Made by a program: the position numbers and the translations under genes
Shown: positions 29,829-40,036 of the stretch, piece after piece
Position numbering within the stretch: the first letter of the stretch is position 1
Layout: each line of letters begins with the position of its first letter
The notes under the pieces: model-generated
What the model saw: the letters and a program-made list of their open reading frames with translations, nothing else
Told to the model about the DNA's origin: nothing
Database searches by the model: none
From: Bacteroidia bacterium
GTDB lineage: Bacteria > Bacteroidota > Bacteroidia > Chitinophagales > UBA2359
Direction of reading: 5' to 3'
Length of the DNA: 64,000 nt
Assembly: GCA_030427245.1 (NCBI GenBank)
Contig: JAUHXA010000022.1
Location: forward strand, 1 to 64,000

Positions 29829-32132
29829 ATGAAAACAATCATTGTCATCTTTTTTTCTCTATTATTTGGAGCATCCACTTTTGCCCAAAATGCAATGATA
29901 ACGGGTACAATCACCAACAAATCTAGCGGTGAACCCATTCCCTATGTTCACGTTATTTCAGACAAAATTGGCACACAATCAGACTTCAATGGATTCTATA
30001 AAATCACCCTCTCTGAAGGCACAAATACCATACGATTTAGTTTTTTAGGTTTCAAAACACAAGAGATTGAAGTAACACTAACTGCCAACGAATCCAAAGA
30101 ATTGAATATTTCACTGATTGAACAAGATGAACTTCTCCAAACAGTTGTCGTTAGTGGCAGCAAATACGAAAGAAAGTTAAGTGAAGAAACCGTTTCCATT
30201 GAAGTTATTCGCCCTTCTATTATCGAAAACAGCAATTCTGTTCAGATGGATGAAGCCTTAGAAAAAGTGCCTGGCGTGAGTGTGATTGACGATCAAGCCA
30301 ACATTAGAGGCGGAAGCGGCTATTCCTACGGTGCAGGCAGCCGTGTGTTATTATTGGTAGATGACATGCCAATTCTCACCAACGACAGTGGTTCACCTGC
30401 CTGGGATTTCATACCCTTAGAGAACGTTCAGCAAGTAGAAGTCGTAAAAGGAGCTTCTTCTGCGCTCTATGGATCCGCAGCTCTCAATGGAATCATCAAC
30501 ATCCGTACTGCCTATCCCACTTCAAAACCTTTCACCAAAATCAGCCTTTACCATACATTCTATGACAAACCACACGACAACGAAATCGTGGCTGCAAATG
30601 GCGAAATCACTGAAAAAGCTTGGTGGGGCAATAAATCTCCCTACGAATTGGGGGCAACTTTCACACATCGCCGCAAAATCGGACAACTGGACTTAGTGGG
30701 AGGCGGTTATTTCTACAAGCAAAAAAGTTGGCGAAAAGAGGAATTTATGGAACGATATCGCCTCAATCTAAATACTCGTTACCGTTTCAAAAAAAATCCA
30801 AACCTTGCAATAGGATTGAACTTCAATGCACAAAAAACCGAAAGTGCTACTTTCTTTTTGTGGAATGGCAACGGAGCAAATGCCTATCTACCTTGGAGCA
30901 CCTTGGAAACACCTCTCAATGACCGAAAAAATTTTAGTGTAGATCCTTTTGTAGAATACTTCAATCCCTCCAAAAATATTCGCACCAAACTACAAGGAAG
31001 GTACTACTATGTAGATACCCAAAACCAAACCGATCAAAGCAAAACGGTTCACAATTACTATGGCGAATGGCAATTTCAAAAACTTTATCCCGCCTCTAAC
31101 CTCTCCTATACCTTAGGATTGGTCGGGTCTGCGGTCAATACCACTGCCGAACTTTACAATGGTTTTTTCCAATCCTCTAATTTAGCTGCTTATGTTCAAG
31201 TCGATAAAAAGTTTTTTGATAAACTAAACGTTGCTTTAGGCGCACGTTATGAACGCAACAAGCTACAAGGCAAAAAAGAATCCAAACCAGTTGGGCGATT
31301 GGGCTTAAACTACCAAGCGGCAGAGGGCACTTTTTTGCGATTTTCGTATGGCGAAGGCTATCGTTTTCCGACCATTGCTGAGAAGTTTGTGACGACCAGC
31401 CTTGATGATCAGGGCTTAATCACCATCAGTCCCAACCTCGCATTACAGTCCGAAACGGGTTGGAGTTCTGAAATTGGCATCAAACAAGGATTGAAGTTTG
31501 GTGATTGGCAAGGCTACATAGACCTTGCAGGATTCATCAACGAATACCAAGACATGATGGAATTTACCTTCAATTATTGGCAAGACCTCAATGCCTTGGC
31601 TTTTCGCTCCATCAACATTGGTGATACCCAAATCACTGGATTGGATCTTAGTCTGGCAGGAAAAGGCAAAGTTGGAAAAGTGGATGTCAATGTCTTGGCA
31701 GGATACACCTATATCAATCCACGCCTCGAAACGCCTCTTGATTCCATTCCTGCAGGTTCTTGGCCCGCAGGCCCCAATATCGAATATGGTGATGGCACGA
31801 ATGTATTGCTCAAATATCGCTTTCGTCATGCCTTCAAAACCGATATCCAAACCCAGTACAACAAGTTATCTTCGGGAATTTCACTTCGCTACAACAGCCC
31901 AATTGATGGAATTGACAGCATTTTCCACTTCATTCTTCCTGGCTTGCTGCAATACCGAACCGAAAACAACAAAGGTACTTGGCTGATGGATGCCCGAATC
32001 GGCTACGAAATTATCAAAGGCGGCACACTTTCTTTTATTTGCCGCAACTTGTTCAACAAAGAATACGCCATACGTCCTGCCCTCATTGAAGCCCCAAGAA
32101 GCTTTACTTTTCGATTTTCACAAATTTTTTAA
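29829..32132 (+). CDS. TonB-dependent receptor with carboxypeptidase-like regulatory domain
   Basis: 'ITGTITNKSSGEPIPYVHVISDKIGTQSDFNGFYKI', plug 'IRGGSGYSYGAGSRVLLLVDDMPI', C-term beta-barrel 'RSFTFRFSQIF'. Confidence 0.95.
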   Translation: MKTIIVIFFSLLFGASTFAQNAMITGTITNKSSGEPIPYVHVISDKIGTQSDFNGFYKITLSEGTNTIRFSFLGFKTQEIEVTLTANESKELNISLIEQDELLQTVVVSGSKYERKLSEETVSIEVIRPSIIENSNSVQMDEALEKVPGVSVIDDQANIRGGSGYSYGAGSRVLLLVDDMPILTNDSGSPAWDFIPLENVQQVEVVKGASSALYGSAALNGIINIRTAYPTSKPFTKISLYHTFYDKPHDNEIVAANGEITEKAWWGNKSPYELGATFTHRRKIGQLDLVGGGYFYKQKSWRKEEFMERYRLNLNTRYRFKKNPNLAIGLNFNAQKTESATFFLWNGNGANAYLPWSTLETPLNDRKNFSVDPFVEYFNPSKNIRTKLQGRYYYVDTQNQTDQSKTVHNYYGEWQFQKLYPASNLSYTLGLVGSAVNTTAELYNGFFQSSNLAAYVQVDKKFFDKLNVALGARYERNKLQGKKESKPVGRLGLNYQAAEGTFLRFSYGEGYRFPTIAEKFVTTSLDDQGLITISPNLALQSETGWSSEIGIKQGLKFGDWQGYIDLAGFINEYQDMMEFTFNYWQDLNALAFRSINIGDTQITGLDLSLAGKGKVGKVDVNVLAGYTYINPRLETPLDSIPAGSWPAGPNIEYGDGTNVLLKYRFRHAFKTDIQTQYNKLSSGISLRYNSPIDGIDSIFHFILPGLLQYRTENNKGTWLMDARIGYEIIKGGTLSFICRNLFNKEYAIRPALIEAPRSFTFRFSQIF

Positions 32133-32162
32133 ATCTGATATTGGATATTGTGATATTATAAT

Positions 32163-32213
32163 ATCTCATTATCCCATTATCTCATTATCTCATTATCTCA
32201 TTATCTCATTATC
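32163..32213. repeat. 8-bp tandem repeat (ATCTCATT) x6
   Basis: ATCTCATT ATCCCATT ATCTCATT x4 then ATC. Confidence 0.9.
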
Positions 32214-32224
32214 AATTTTATACT

Positions 32225-32437
32225 ATGAAAACTTTTGAACTCAAACCCAATCAAGAATACATCGAACTCAACAAACTCCTCAAACTCTTAGGCTTGGTAG
32301 GCACAGGCGGAGAGGCGAATATGCGGATTGTGGATGGAGAAGTGATGGTCAATGGTGAACAAGATACCCGAAAACGGCGAAAATTGCGGTCGGGCGATAA
32401 AGTGGAATTTGGAGGGGAAGAAGTGGAGGTTTTGTAA
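32225..32437 (+). CDS. RNA-binding S4 domain protein (YbcJ-like)
   Basis: 'IELNKLLKLLGLVGTGGEANMRIVDGEVMVNGEQDTRKRRKLRSGDKVEF'. Confidence 0.9.
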   Translation: MKTFELKPNQEYIELNKLLKLLGLVGTGGEANMRIVDGEVMVNGEQDTRKRRKLRSGDKVEFGGEEVEVL

Positions 32438-32822
32438 ATGTTTGTGCATATTCTGTGTCAATTTTCCTTCAACCACCGCATTTCACAACATACTTATATT
32501 CAATTATTTATTGTATTTTCAAAATGAAAAATAGGCTTTAAAAACACAAATACTGTGTCAAATTTCGGGTTTTCTGTCCTTGCTGTTCTACCTTCAATGG
32601 TTGAGATTTGGAAAAGAATGAGATAATTGTCTGTAAATAAACCCAATACAACAATTATTTCAAATATTTATTTTTCCTAATTTTTTAAACTCACTAAACA
32701 ATGAAACAAGCCCACGCTTATTTTTCGAAGGCATTTTATATATTATGCCCCCCCCCTATGTTTGCGTTCTAATTTTTTTGCTTCTATTTTTCGTTTGTGT
32801 TTAGTTACAGTTTTGCTCTTTT

Positions 32823-35768
32823 TTGCTCTTTTTTGTCTTTTCTGGTTTGGGAGAGGTGAAGGGGCAGAATGTTTTTAATATTTATCAAAATTTAAGTGGA
32901 AAACCTGGATTTTGGATGCCTACTTATCATTATGATGGAGAGTATATAATGGACATTAATAAACATAATCTTGCTAATCCCAACCCTGTTAAAAAAGCAG
33001 AATTATTGGTTAATTTTTGGTATGGCGCTAAAGGAACATGTTATTCTTTACCCAGATATTTGACCGATGAGATAGAATTGGTTTCCTATCCATTTTGGGC
33101 AAATACAACTCGGACTTATGAAGAAGATGAAGATGGGAATACCATGCGTATATTTACAGTCTTGAGTGATGAAAAATCATCTGCTATAAATTACAACACA
33201 ATAAGACCAGCCCTATCAGGAGTTATGTTTGAACTTGACTATGAATTAACTGAAAGCCGTACATTGATTCCTCATTCAGTCTATAGGCACAAATTATTCA
33301 TTCATTGTAATGAACAAAATACTATACCTACTCCTTTGGGTACGAAGCTTGATTCACTTGTTTTTACAAATGATTTGACAAGAGGAGTTATGAGAGAATA
33401 TCCGTTTAGTCCTCAAAATAATGTTGGTTTTGAGACAACTGCTTATGATGTTATATTATATCCATTTTTCTTCTTGAATGATAATTACGAAGCGTCTAAC
33501 AGTAATGAGGCTAATTTTTATTCTTATGTTGGAGGGGGATCTATGAGTATTGATTTATGTAATGCAGTGGAATGTTCTGATAATTACATAAATTATTTTC
33601 CAATTGAAGACGTTACAAATATAGATATATGTGAAGAAGTAAGTTGTTTTTATCCAGAAAACCCTACTTCTAATGAAGATCCCGTTGGATATATACATCC
33701 CTCTCCTTTTTCTTTAGCAGGTTTTTTGATGCAAGGAGCTAATAGTAGGCATCCTGTTGGATATACTACTGATACTAATCAAGAGTTGGTGAGACTACCA
33801 GGGATTCCACACACTTACATTATCGACAAAAACATCAATCTCAACCTTATCAACCCAAGTGAAAAAATAATTTACAATCCATCACAGGTTCATATTGAGG
33901 CAGATAATTTGGTCTTTCCATCTGGATATACTTTCAAAACAGTGAGAGGATTATATCCTACGATTGATGAAGTAAACAATGTTGGAACAGATAGATGTCC
34001 AGAAATAGCAACAATTGAAGACCAAAGGGATGTTCCTGTTCCGACTGATTTGCAAGAAGGAACAAGTTATACTTTGGTAAATGGAAATACCATTACAGCT
34101 CCTTCCATATACATTATCGAACCAAATAGCAAATTAACGATTGAACCTTGTGTTTTTTTATATGATGTCACTTTTATTGTGAAAAATGGAGCAAAACTTA
34201 TTTATCATCCCGACCAAACGTATGGAAATTATCAAATCATTGAGGATGAGCTAAATCCATTAGCCTATGAAAATCCAAATGAGGTAGAAACCATTTCGCT
34301 GCCAAACAAAAAATGCCACAACTGTCAGTGTGTTCAAGAATTCAATCAGGTTGGAGATTTAGATATTACAACAGGAGTAACAGTTTGGGAAGGCGATAGA
34401 ATCATCAATGGGCAGATAACCGTCAAAAGTGGTGCTACTCTGCATCTTATCAATGGCGAATTTGCTTTTGCAGATGCCAATGCAAATCAAGATGACAATA
34501 TTTTCACTACAGGAATCACAGTAGAAGCTGGCGGAAAATTGGAGTTGTTGAATGCCAAATTGACAACTATCAATGGAATTGCTTGTAAAAATCGAAGAGG
34601 GGAATATCAACATGAAATGTGGGATGGAATTCGTCTCAAAGGAGTAAATTACAATCATTTTGGTCAGAATGCACTTTTTAGAGCCGATAACTCAAGCATT
34701 GAATACGCTCGGACAGGTATTCAAGCTGAGGCATTTACTTATCCAAATGGCAATTTAATGACAAATGTAGGCACACAAGTATTGATGTCTAATTGTCATT
34801 TCTTGAACAACCATACAAGTGTTTTGGCTACAGGTCCCAATTTAGGTCATGTATTTGTAGGGTGTACCTTTGACATGACCGAACCTATTAGAGATACCAA
34901 CATATCTCCCGAAGGAAGCATAAATTCCCATGTAACGCTCTACAATCAAAGTCAAGGAACAAGTTTTCAGCAGTGTGTTTTCAGAAATAGTATTGGGAAT
35001 CAATTTTACATCAATCAAAGGGGAACGGGAATTACAGCTATAGAAGCATCCGTTGAGGTAAAACCTTACAATGAACCTGCCCAACCTCATCCCCCTACTC
35101 CATTGATACCCATGAATGATGATTCTGAATTTACCAATCTCTACAAAGGAGTAGATTATTACACTTTTATAGGAGACTTCAGTACCGAGATGAGAATTGT
35201 AGGTGCAACCTTTGAACAAGTCGCACATGGAATTACTGATAATGGTGGAAATGGCGATGTAATTCACGACAATACTTTTTTACAAGGTTTATCTGGTGAA
35301 TGGGAAGATGAACGAGACGACTATACTGGACCTGATTTACCAAATGACAGCTGGGCTGTTTATATGATAGGAGCACAAGACTATCAAATTACAGTTAATC
35401 GAGTAGATATATCATCTGTTATTTTTGATGAAAATTTTAGTATTCAACACTACGGAGTCATTGCAAAAAATGCAGGAGAAAGCGGTGCTTCTATTTACGA
35501 CAACGATTTCGAGCAGATTAGCTTTGGGACACAAACCGAAGAAAACAATAAAATGCTTGAAATCCGTTGTAATGAATATCTACATGTAAGACAAGATTGG
35601 GCTATCAATCCCGAAGAAGGCTCTTCTCTTATTCCCGATTTATTGGCAAATCAAGGAAGTGGTTGTGGACCAAGTGAAACTGCAGGCAATTTATTCTACA
35701 ACTCTTGTTTTAACAATTCAACTTCAAGGAATATAGGATTAGGAGAAATAAATGGAAACCCTATATTA
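32823..35768 (+). pseudogene. 5' part of a large secreted right-handed beta-helix-like T9SS protein, interrupted by MITE-like insertion (continues at 36000)
   Basis: 997-aa track ORF runs into the inserted element; true coding ends at codon TTA 35766-35768 and resumes at GAT 36000. 5' end is also irregular (see findings). Confidence 0.75.
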
Positions 35769-35993
35769 GTGCCTGAACGGAAAGAGATAATTGTCTGTCT
35801 ATCAAAACATAACTAATGGTTAAAACAAACGAACTTTTTCCTTCAATTTTTATATTCTTATAGCAACTTGATGTTAATTTATTAGGAATTTATTGAAGGT
35901 ATTGATATATGGGGAAACTTTAAAAAGTTCGTCTGTTTAAGTGTTTAGTTATGTTTTAACACTCAATTAGTTAAGAGTTTCCGTTCAAGCACT
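35768..35993. mobile_element. MITE-like element 1 (226 bp), TSD ATATT (35763-35767 / 35994-35998)
   Basis: TIRs AGTGCCTGAACGGAAA.../...TTTCCGTTCAAGCACT; ungapped arms about 53/73 identical; 5-bp direct flanking duplication; excision restores frame. Confidence 0.88.
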
Positions 35994-35999
35994 ATATTA

Positions 36000-36887
36000 G
36001 ATGCTCCTTTTAAGTATCATGCCAATGGAGCACCATCTGAGACAAATCCCGAATGTAATAATTGTTCTGCTTGTGTTATTTTCTGTAATAATTCTGATGA
36101 AGATATAAATGCTTGTCCAGAATCTACGATAGGACAAACAGACGGAATAGGCAAAGCGAATGAATTGGTGAATGACAACACTCCACAAGAAATAGCCGCT
36201 GAGTTGGAAAAAGAAATTTATACAGAACTGAAAAAATCCAAACTCACCGCTGAAGTATTGAAGATTTACCAACAACAAAAAAAAGAATTGGAGGGGATTC
36301 TCTTTTTGGAATCTATGAACACTATTCACGCTTCGGAATTGTTGCTGCATACCTATCTTCAAAGAGAAATGTTAACTGCTGCCCAAAGCAAATTAGTAGA
36401 ATTGCAATTGCAAAATGTGTTTGATGCTTATTATTTTGCTTTTTTTCAGCTTTTAATCAATATCAAAAGTAGTGGTAAAGATTATGTTAATATGACTTTA
36501 GTAGAGAAACAAACTGTTGAAAACATTGCAAATGCTGGAAGCGCTGCAAGTGTATATGCAGAATCCCTATTGGCTTGGGTAAATCGCACAAGTTATGTTC
36601 GGTTTCCCCATAAATTTGAGATTCAACATCAGAAAAAATCTGTAGAAAAAGATGTACTAAAATCTATTTTTTCAATGTATCCCAATCCCAACAACGGCAA
36701 TCTTCACATAGAAGCCCAACAAGATTTACGGGTTCAAATATTGGATTTGAATGGGCAATTGGTAGCCAAGTGGAACATCTTCAAAGGACATCATCAATAT
36801 ACTTTGGACATCTCCAATGGAACTTATTTTATTCATATTCAATCGGATAATCAACATTTTGCAGAAAAGCTGGTTATTATTCGATAA
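36000..36887 (+). pseudogene. 3' part of the interrupted beta-helix-like protein, ending in a T9SS type A sorting domain
   Basis: Open in frame from 36000 (DAPFKYHANGAPSETNPECNNCSACVIFC...) through the 36165 track ORF to 'MYPNPNNGNLHIEAQ...FAEKLVIIR'. Confidence 0.8.
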
Positions 36888-36895
36888 AGAAAACC

Positions 36896-36932
36896 ATGCC
36901 ATTAGGTAGCTCGCTACCTAATGGCATTTTTA
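36896..36932 (+). terminator. strong Rho-independent terminator
   Basis: Perfect 15-bp stem ATGCCATTAGGTAGC-TC-GCTACCTAATGGCAT followed by TTTT. Confidence 0.85.
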
Positions 36933-36953
36933 TCTCGTTAAAAAAAATTATCC

Positions 36954-38459
36954 ATGAAATATTTTTATTGTATTGTTTTATTTTTTTCATTCTTACCTAA
37001 TTATGCTCAAACCGTTTTCAATAAGATGTATGATTTGAATTCACAATTGGAGGGATTCAATTCAGTTATTCAAGATAATAATGATTACATGATTGTAGGA
37101 ACAAGTTGGGATGCCATAGGAGGAGACGGAGATTTATTTATTGTGAAATGTGATGAAATGGGTAATATCATATTTTCGAAAAATTATGGAACAGATAACC
37201 ATCAATATTTCGATGGTGAAATAGTAAAAGTAGATGATGGTTACGTTATTGCATATACAGGATTAAATAGGATATTGTCAAATTCGGATTATTATTTAAC
37301 CAAAATAAATGAACAAGGGGATAGTATTTGGACGCAATCCTTTTGGTTGGGAAGTAAAGCCGATGCAACAAAAGGTTTGATTCAATCCTCTGACGGTGGT
37401 TTTATAATTACAGGTTTCTCGCTCAACTTTCCAGAAGAGAAAGGACAAGCCTTCATTGTAAAAACAGATAGCTTGGGAAATAAAGAATGGCAAAAAAATT
37501 ATGGAAGTTTAGAGTATAGAGATGGAGCTAATAAAGTAATAGAAACAGAAGATGGAGGATTTGTTGTGTTGGGTTATAAATCTTTTAGTGAGCAAAATCG
37601 AAATATTTGGTTGTTCAAAATAGACGCTTTGGGCAAAATGTTGTGGGAAAAGGATTATGGAGGATTTTATTACGAAGCGAGTGCCGATTTTGTACAGGTG
37701 GAAGATGGTTACATCATTGTAGGGGTACAATTCAAGGAAAGTACTATTACAGGAGACTCCAATGCTTATGTTTTGAAAACCGACTTCGAAGGCAACAAAC
37801 TATGGGAAAAAAGTTATGGAGGTAGATTCACCGACCAGTTTACTGGAGTACACTTATTGGAGGATGGCAGTTTAATTGTTTCAGGTAGTTCTCGGAATTA
37901 TGAAGAAGTGTTGAATAACCACCGAGGAATGATTATGAAGTTGTCTGCAAGAGGAGATAGTATTTGGGGCAAGATTTATGGCTCAACTATTTCTCCCTAT
38001 TATTTATGGGACATCAAACCTACGAATGATGGTGGATTTATATCTTGTGGTATGGGGCGTTTATCTGAATGGGATTCTCAAGACGGCTGGATTCTCAAAG
38101 TCGACAGCCTCGGCAACACCTGTCAGCCCGCCAACTGCGACAGTATTTTCACTACCTCTATCCATTACGAAGTCATCACACATTACCCGACTTCATTTTA
38201 CCCCAATCCTGCCCAAAATCGTGTAACTTTTCAGCATCGGCTGCCGAAAGGGAAGGAAGCGGTATTGGAGGTGTATGATTTGCAAGGTGGGATAATGGGA
38301 TATTGGGTATTGGATAACTTGCCCCGAAACCTCGGGGTTGACATTGATGGTCGAGAGTTGGTATTGGAGGTTGGAGATTGGGCGAGTGGCTTGTATTTGT
38401 ATCGGGTGAGTATTGAAGGGAGAGAGGTGAGTGGTGGGAAGTTGTTAATTGAAAATTAA
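36954..38459 (+). CDS. secreted beta-propeller-like repeat protein with T9SS type A sorting domain (paralogue 1)
   Basis: Signal MKYFYCIVLFFSFLPNYAQ; repeated 'KTDSLGNKEWQKNYG...IETEDGGFVVLG' blades; C-term 'FYPNPAQNRVTFQHRLPKGKEAVLEVYDLQG...GLYLYRVSIEGREVSGGKLLIEN'. Confidence 0.88.
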   Translation: MKYFYCIVLFFSFLPNYAQTVFNKMYDLNSQLEGFNSVIQDNNDYMIVGTSWDAIGGDGDLFIVKCDEMGNIIFSKNYGTDNHQYFDGEIVKVDDGYVIAYTGLNRILSNSDYYLTKINEQGDSIWTQSFWLGSKADATKGLIQSSDGGFIITGFSLNFPEEKGQAFIVKTDSLGNKEWQKNYGSLEYRDGANKVIETEDGGFVVLGYKSFSEQNRNIWLFKIDALGKMLWEKDYGGFYYEASADFVQVEDGYIIVGVQFKESTITGDSNAYVLKTDFEGNKLWEKSYGGRFTDQFTGVHLLEDGSLIVSGSSRNYEEVLNNHRGMIMKLSARGDSIWGKIYGSTISPYYLWDIKPTNDGGFISCGMGRLSEWDSQDGWILKVDSLGNTCQPANCDSIFTTSIHYEVITHYPTSFYPNPAQNRVTFQHRLPKGKEAVLEVYDLQGGIMGYWVLDNLPRNLGVDIDGRELVLEVGDWASGLYLYRVSIEGREVSGGKLLIEN

Positions 38460-38469
38460 AAAAATATCC

Positions 38470-39948
38470 ATGAAATATTTTTATTGTATTGTTTTATTTT
38501 TTTCATTCTTACCTAATTATGCTCAAACTGTCTTCAATAAAATATATGGATCAGACACTTTGCTCGAATCAAACCGAGGAATTGTTTCAACCTTAGAAGG
38601 GTACTTATCAATAGGTTCAAATTGGGATCCTTTTGGTGGAGATGGAGCGTTAACGCTTATTCACTGCGATGAGTTTGGGGAGATTATATGGGAAAAAAAG
38701 ATTGGAGAACCTCATTATCAACATCAAGGAGGTGATGTTATCAAAACATCAGATGGTGGTTATGTGCTGTTTAATACAAGCGTCTTACGTATTCCACCGA
38801 ATGCAGATTATCATTTGGTAAAAATAAATGAAAAAGGAGAAATTCTGTGGAGAAATACTTTTGGTTTGGGAAGTAAAGTAGATGCTTCTAGAAAGGTCAT
38901 TCAATCATCAGACGGGGGTTTTGTTTTGACAGGTTTTTCTCAAAATTTTCCCGATGAAAAGGCTCAAGCTTTTATTGTGAAAACAGACTCTTTGGGAAAT
39001 AGGGAATGGAGAAAACACTATGGGGCTTTGGAATATGCAGATGAAGCGGTAAATGTCATTGAAACAGAAGATGGTGGTTTTGTGGTAGTGGGTTCAAAGT
39101 TAGTCAGTGAGCAAAATCGAAATATTTGGTTGTTCAAAATAGATGCTTTGGGCAAAATGTTGTGGGAAAAGGATTATGGAGGATTTTATTACGAAGCGAG
39201 TACCGATTTTGTAGAAGTAGAAGATGGTTACATCATTGTAGGGGTACAATTTAAGGAAAGTACTATTACAGGAGACTCCAATGCTTATGTTTTGAAAACC
39301 GATTTTGAAGGCAACAAACTATGGGAAAAAAGTTATGGAGGTAGGTTCACCGACCAGTTTGCTGGAGTACATTTATTGGAGGATGGAAGCTTAATTGTTT
39401 CAGGTAGTTCTCGGAATTATGAAGAAGTGTTGAATAACCACCGAGGAATGATTATGAAGCTAACAGCAGAAGGAGATAGTATTTGGGGCAAGATTTATGG
39501 TTCAACCATTTCACCCTATTATTTATGGGACATCAAACCTACGAATGATGGTGGATTTATATCTTGTGGAATGGGACGTTTATCAGAGTGGGATTCTCAA
39601 GACGGCTGGATTCTCAAAGTCGACAGCCTCGGCAATACCTGTCAGCCCGCCAATTGCGACAGTATTTTCACGACTTCTATTCAGTATGAGGTCACAACAC
39701 ATTACCCTACTTCGTTTTATCCCAATCCTGCCCAAAATCGAGTGACTTTTCAGCATCGCTTGCCGAAAGGGAAGGAGGCGGTATTGGAGGTATATGATTT
39801 GCAGGGAGAATTAATGGTTAATTGTCAATTGTTAAGGGTTAATGAGGAGTTGGTATTGGAGGTTGAGGATTGGGAGAGTGGGTTGTATTTGTATCGGGTG
39901 AGTATTGGAGGAGAGGAAGTGAGTAGTGGGAAGCTGGTTGTGGAGTGA
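38470..39948 (+). CDS. secreted beta-propeller-like repeat protein with T9SS type A sorting domain (paralogue 2)
   Basis: Same signal peptide and architecture as paralogue 1; C-terminal half nearly identical at DNA level. Confidence 0.88.
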   Translation: MKYFYCIVLFFSFLPNYAQTVFNKIYGSDTLLESNRGIVSTLEGYLSIGSNWDPFGGDGALTLIHCDEFGEIIWEKKIGEPHYQHQGGDVIKTSDGGYVLFNTSVLRIPPNADYHLVKINEKGEILWRNTFGLGSKVDASRKVIQSSDGGFVLTGFSQNFPDEKAQAFIVKTDSLGNREWRKHYGALEYADEAVNVIETEDGGFVVVGSKLVSEQNRNIWLFKIDALGKMLWEKDYGGFYYEASTDFVEVEDGYIIVGVQFKESTITGDSNAYVLKTDFEGNKLWEKSYGGRFTDQFAGVHLLEDGSLIVSGSSRNYEEVLNNHRGMIMKLTAEGDSIWGKIYGSTISPYYLWDIKPTNDGGFISCGMGRLSEWDSQDGWILKVDSLGNTCQPANCDSIFTTSIQYEVTTHYPTSFYPNPAQNRVTFQHRLPKGKEAVLEVYDLQGELMVNCQLLRVNEELVLEVEDWESGLYLYRVSIGGEEVSSGKLVVE

Positions 39949-40036
39949 GTTTTTTGAACATAGCTTGTTCCGAGACCTCGGAAAACGGCTAGATGGAGAG
40001 GAACTCACTATACTGCTGTTATTAAATTTTATTTGG

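Noticed and set aside
32163-32213. Possible CRISPR-like repeat cluster
   Set aside because: 8-bp units with no spacers; simple tandem repeat, and no cas genes in the window.
35768-35814. C-terminal 15 residues of the 997-aa ORF (VPERKEIIVCLSKHN)
   Set aside because: Translated from the inserted element's terminal repeat, not part of the original protein.
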